This document shows positions 61,416 through 64,000 of a stretch of DNA of 64,000 nucleotides, in pieces. Each line of letters begins with the position of its first letter. The first letter of the stretch is position 1. The position numbers and the translations under genes are program-made. The stretch is from Embleya sp042956465. Its GTDB lineage: Bacteria > Actinomycetota > Actinomycetes > Streptomycetales > Streptomycetaceae. The notes beneath the pieces were generated by a model. The model saw only the letters and a list, made by a program, of their open reading frames with translations. It was not told the origin of the DNA and did no database searches. The stretch is taken from assembly GCF_042956465.1 (NCBI RefSeq), contig NZ_JBIBGL010000005.1, positions 124,001-188,000 of the forward strand, written 5' to 3'.

Positions 61416-61994
61416 TCACCTCGCCGAATCGGAGTGGGGGCCGGAGCCGGGGCAGCCGGGGCCGGCGGCCGGATCGGCAGCGGATCCGGCGTCGGGATCG
61501 GTGGTGGGATCGGGGTCGAGTTCGAGCAGCGGTTGGTCGTACTCGACGCCCTGGCCGTTGTCGACCAGCACCGCCGCCACCCGACCGTCGCGGTCCGCCT
61601 CGATCGGGTTCATCAGCTTCATCGCCTCGATGATGGCCACCTGTTGGCCGGCCCGGACCATGTCGCCGACCTCGACGAACGGTGCCGCTCCCGGTTCCGG
61701 CGCGCGGTAGAGGGTGCCGACCAGCGGCGCGCGGACCAGGTGGCCCGCAGGTGCGGCGGCCGGCGGCGGGGTGGGCGCGGGCCCGGCCTCGGGCCCGGCC
61801 TCGGGCCCGGGCGGGGTGGCGGCCGGGATCGGCGGCTGCCCCGGGGTGTGCGACCAGGCGACCTCGATGCTCTCTCCTCCGGATCGCAGCACGATCTGCG
61901 TGGGCGGTCGCGGTGCCTCGCTCAGCACCTGACCCAACGTGGTGCACAGGACGGCCAGGGTGGCCGCCCGGCCTCGGTTGTCGACGCCGCTCAT
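61416..61994 (-). CDS. accB: Biotin carboxyl carrier protein
   Basis: 192 residues. The C-terminal biotinyl domain carries the modified Lys in EAMKLMNPI. A Pro/Ala/Gly linker with a 12-bp tandem repeat (PEAGPEAGP in protein) joins it to an N-terminal helix region. A disordered Asp/Pro-rich tail follows. ATGA overlap with accDA. Carries carboxybiotin between AccC and the carboxyltransferase. Confidence 0.95.
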   Translation of the reverse strand: MSGVDNRGRAATLAVLCTTLGQVLSEAPRPPTQIVLRSGGESIEVAWSHTPGQPPIPAATPPGPEAGPEAGPAPTPPPAAAPAGHLVRAPLVGTLYRAPEPGAAPFVEVGDMVRAGQQVAIIEAMKLMNPIEADRDGRVAAVLVDNGQGVEYDQPLLELDPDPTTDPDAGSAADPAAGPGCPGSGPHSDSAR

Positions 61995-63841
61995 GCCGAT
62001 TCCTCCTCGTAGTCGTGCGCGTCCGCCCGGTCGCGGTCGAGCCCGTCGCCCTCCGCGGCCGGCACCGCCGGTAGTCCGAAGGCGCGAAAGCGTCGCCGCC
62101 GCAGCACCACGCGCTCGGCCGGTTCGACCGTCGCGAGCTCGGCCACCGTCTCCAGGACCGCGTCCCGCAGGGCCAGGCTCGCGGCGGCCGGATCGGCCTG
62201 GGCACCACCCTCGGGTTCGGCGATCACCCGGTCCACCACGCCGAGTTCGAGCAGCGAACCGGCGTCCAGACCGAGCGCCCGGGCCGCCGCCGGGCTCTGC
62301 TCGCGGGTCTTCCACAGGATCGCCGCGCAGCCCTCCGGGCTGATCACCGAGTACAGCGCGTTCGCGCTGATCAGCACCCGGTCGGCGACGCCGAGCGCGA
62401 GGGCGCCGCCGCTGCCGCCCTCGCCGGTGACCACGGCCACCACGGGCACCCGCAGTCCGGCGAGCACGCGCAGGCACTCCGCGATCGCCCCGGCCTGGCC
62501 CTGCTGTTCGGCCTCGATGCCCGGGTGCGCGCCCGGGGTGTCGATCAGGGTCACCAGCGGCACACCGATCTTCTCGGCCAGCCGGGCGAGCCGGACCACC
62601 TTGCGGTAGCCGGCCGGTGAGGCCATCGCGAAGTTGGCCCGGACCAGGTCGGCGGTGGTGTGGCCCTTCTGGTGGCCGAGCACGAGCATCGCGCGGCCCT
62701 CGACCAGGCCCAGACCGCCCACGATCGCCGGGCAGTCGCCGCCCGCCCGGTCGCCGCGCAACTCGACGAACGCGTCCATCCAGTAGGCGAGATGGTCCCG
62801 CGTGGTCGGCCGGCCCAGGTCCCGCGCGGCGGCGACCACCTCGTGCGCGGGCCGAACGGCCGGCGCGCCCGATTCGGGGACCGCGACGGCGCCCGACACC
62901 GAGGCCCGGGCCGGCCCGCTCGCCGCCACCCGATCCGGCCGGGCCGCCGGCGCCGCCGAAGCCCGATCGGACCGCACGGCAGCGCGGACAGGCCGCCCAC
63001 TCCCCTCCGCCGGATCCGGCCCGACGGCCCCGCGCGCCGCGGCCAGGAGCACCGCGAGCGTGCGGCGCAGCTCACCGCGCGGGCGCACGGCGTCCACCAG
63101 GCCGTGCCGAAGCAGGAACTCCGCCCGCTGGAACCCCTCCGGCAGCCGCTCCCCGATGGTCTGCTCGATCACGCGGGGTCCGGCGAAGCCCATCCGCGCG
63201 CCCGGTTCGCACACCACCACGTCGGCCAGCGTGGCGAACGAGGCGGCCACGCCGCCATAGGTGGGGTCGGCGACGACGGTGACGGTGAGCAGTCCCGCCT
63301 CGTCCAGTTCGGCCATCGCCGCCGAGGTCTTGGCCATCTGCATCAGGGCCAGCGCGCCCTCCTGCATCCGGGCGCCGCCGGAGGAGGTGACCACGATCAG
63401 CGGCACCCGCCGGGCCAGCGCGGCGTCGGCGGCCGTGCCGATCGCCTCCCCGGCGGCCACCCCCAGGCTGCCGCCCATGAAGGCGAAGTCCATCACGGCC
63501 AGCACCACCGGATGCCCGGCCAGCGTGCCGAGCGCCACCCGGACCGCGTCGTCGTGCCCGGTGGCCGCGCGGGCGGCGGCCAACCGGTCCGGGTACGGCC
63601 GGAGGTCCTCGAAGCGCAGCGGGTCCTGCACGGTCGGGGTCGGGGTGAGCGGCCGGGCGCTGCCCGGGTCGAGCAGCGCGTCCAGCCGCCGGGCCGCGTC
63701 CAACGGGGTGTGTGCGCCGCAGCGGGGGCACACCCGATCGGCACGCTCGAAACGTTTGCGGTACACCAGGGCGCGGCAACTCGGGCAGATCAGCCAGTCC
63801 GGCGGTACCCGGTCGGCGGCCGGCCCGGAAGCGGTGGTCAT
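61991..63841 (-). CDS. accDA: Fused acetyl-CoA carboxylase carboxyltransferase beta-alpha
   Basis: 616 residues. The zinc ribbon CPSC-CPRC (residues about 19-42) is followed by AccD motifs MDFAFMGGSLG and SGGARMQEG, a Pro/Ala/Arg linker (about 265-325), then AccA motifs GHQKGHTTADLVRANF, DTPGAHPGIEAEQQGQ and GEGGSGGALALGVADRVL. Transfers CO2 from biotin to acetyl-CoA. ATGA overlaps on both sides fix it in the operon. Fused AccDA proteins occur in actinomycete polyketide loci, so a type II PKS cluster may lie to the right. Confidence 0.95.
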   Translation of the reverse strand: MTTASGPAADRVPPDWLICPSCRALVYRKRFERADRVCPRCGAHTPLDAARRLDALLDPGSARPLTPTPTVQDPLRFEDLRPYPDRLAAARAATGHDDAVRVALGTLAGHPVVLAVMDFAFMGGSLGVAAGEAIGTAADAALARRVPLIVVTSSGGARMQEGALALMQMAKTSAAMAELDEAGLLTVTVVADPTYGGVAASFATLADVVVCEPGARMGFAGPRVIEQTIGERLPEGFQRAEFLLRHGLVDAVRPRGELRRTLAVLLAAARGAVGPDPAEGSGRPVRAAVRSDRASAAPAARPDRVAASGPARASVSGAVAVPESGAPAVRPAHEVVAAARDLGRPTTRDHLAYWMDAFVELRGDRAGGDCPAIVGGLGLVEGRAMLVLGHQKGHTTADLVRANFAMASPAGYRKVVRLARLAEKIGVPLVTLIDTPGAHPGIEAEQQGQAGAIAECLRVLAGLRVPVVAVVTGEGGSGGALALGVADRVLISANALYSVISPEGCAAILWKTREQSPAAARALGLDAGSLLELGVVDRVIAEPEGGAQADPAAASLALRDAVLETVAELATVEPAERVVLRRRRFRAFGLPAVPAAEGDGLDRDRADAHDYEEESA

Positions 63842-64000
63842 CGCGTTCTCCCCTGTTCGTCGCGCGGCGCGGTGCTCGGGGCGGCGTGCCGCAGCGGGGT
63901 GATCTGGTGGATGTCGTAGTCCCGGCGCAGTCGGGCCACACGCTCCGCGTCGACCCGCTCGCCGCTCTCGAAGATGGTGAGCAGCTCCTCGAAGTAACGT
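63838..64000 (-). CDS. C-terminal fragment of an unidentified protein
   Basis: The 53 codons before a TGA that overlaps accDA's ATG read as an open frame with good codon use, including YFEELLTIFESGERVDAER and YDIHQITPL. The start lies outside the window. The tail resembles the ends of small cupin proteins, but no cupin motif is in view and the call is weak. Confidence 0.55.
   Translation of the reverse strand, partial: RYFEELLTIFESGERVDAERVARLRRDYDIHQITPLRHAAPSTAPRDEQGRTR

Overview
The window is very GC-rich, with G or C at almost every third codon position, frequent GTG starts and many 4-base ATGA/GTGA gene overlaps. Together with actinobacterial family proteins (DUF3040, SPW repeat, TIGR03084, DUF6223-like, DUF574-type methyltransferase, a fused carboxyltransferase and chitinase-type operators), this points to a filamentous actinomycete close to Streptomyces. 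I saw no rRNA, tRNA, CRISPR array or insertion sequence.

Layout. 0-4.5 kb: end of a molybdenum hydroxylase operon (2Fe-2S subunit, molybdopterin subunit, CoxG-like protein) followed by a nitrilase-fold amidase. 4.6-11.2 kb: ROK regulator and MFS transporter, cis-prenyltransferase, small membrane protein, NarL-type two-component pair. 11.5-14.6 kb: a tight three-gene unit of arginine:glycine amidinotransferase, membrane di-iron desaturase/hydroxylase and 2-oxoglutarate/Fe oxygenase, a candidate small-molecule pathway. 16.9-33.3 kb: a nucleobase and cyclic-amide catabolic island with a barbiturase-family ring-opening amidohydrolase, carbamate kinase, biotin-type carboxyltransferase, CaiB-type CoA-transferase, NmrA-like reductase, IclR and PucR regulators, cytosine permease and deaminase (codB-codA), and ATP-dependent hydantoinase/oxoprolinase subunits (hyuA-hyuB).

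33.7-45.9 kb: methyltransferase, 2-hydroxyacid dehydrogenase, small membrane proteins, an ArsR-controlled MFS exporter, a two-gene RNA-repair candidate (T4 Pnk-like kinase plus Thg1-like 3'-5' polymerase), cupin, HutD, a secreted GH18 chitinase, and two divergent citrate synthase homologues, one with an N-terminal DNA-binding domain. 46-59 kb: ClC chloride channel, GH15 glucan hydrolase, an ndh-cydA-cydB respiratory operon, SDR, TIGR03084 protein and a second NarL-type two-component system. 59.2-64 kb: FMN reductase and an acetyl-CoA carboxylase operon (accDA, accB, accC) that runs off the right edge.

How it fits together. The central island reads as cytosine import, deamination to uracil, oxidation to barbiturate (possibly by the molybdenum hydroxylase at the left edge), ring opening to ureidomalonate, then handling of malonate by the CoA-transferase and carboxyltransferase and of carbamoyl nitrogen by carbamate kinase. 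Because CodA-type enzymes can also deaminate creatinine and HyuAB-type enzymes can open N-methylhydantoin, a creatinine/hydantoin route is an alternative. Repeated intergenic dyads (GGCA-N5-TGCC) and chitinase-type boxes (TGGTCCAGACCT) suggest shared regulation. All substrate assignments are inferences from family and context.
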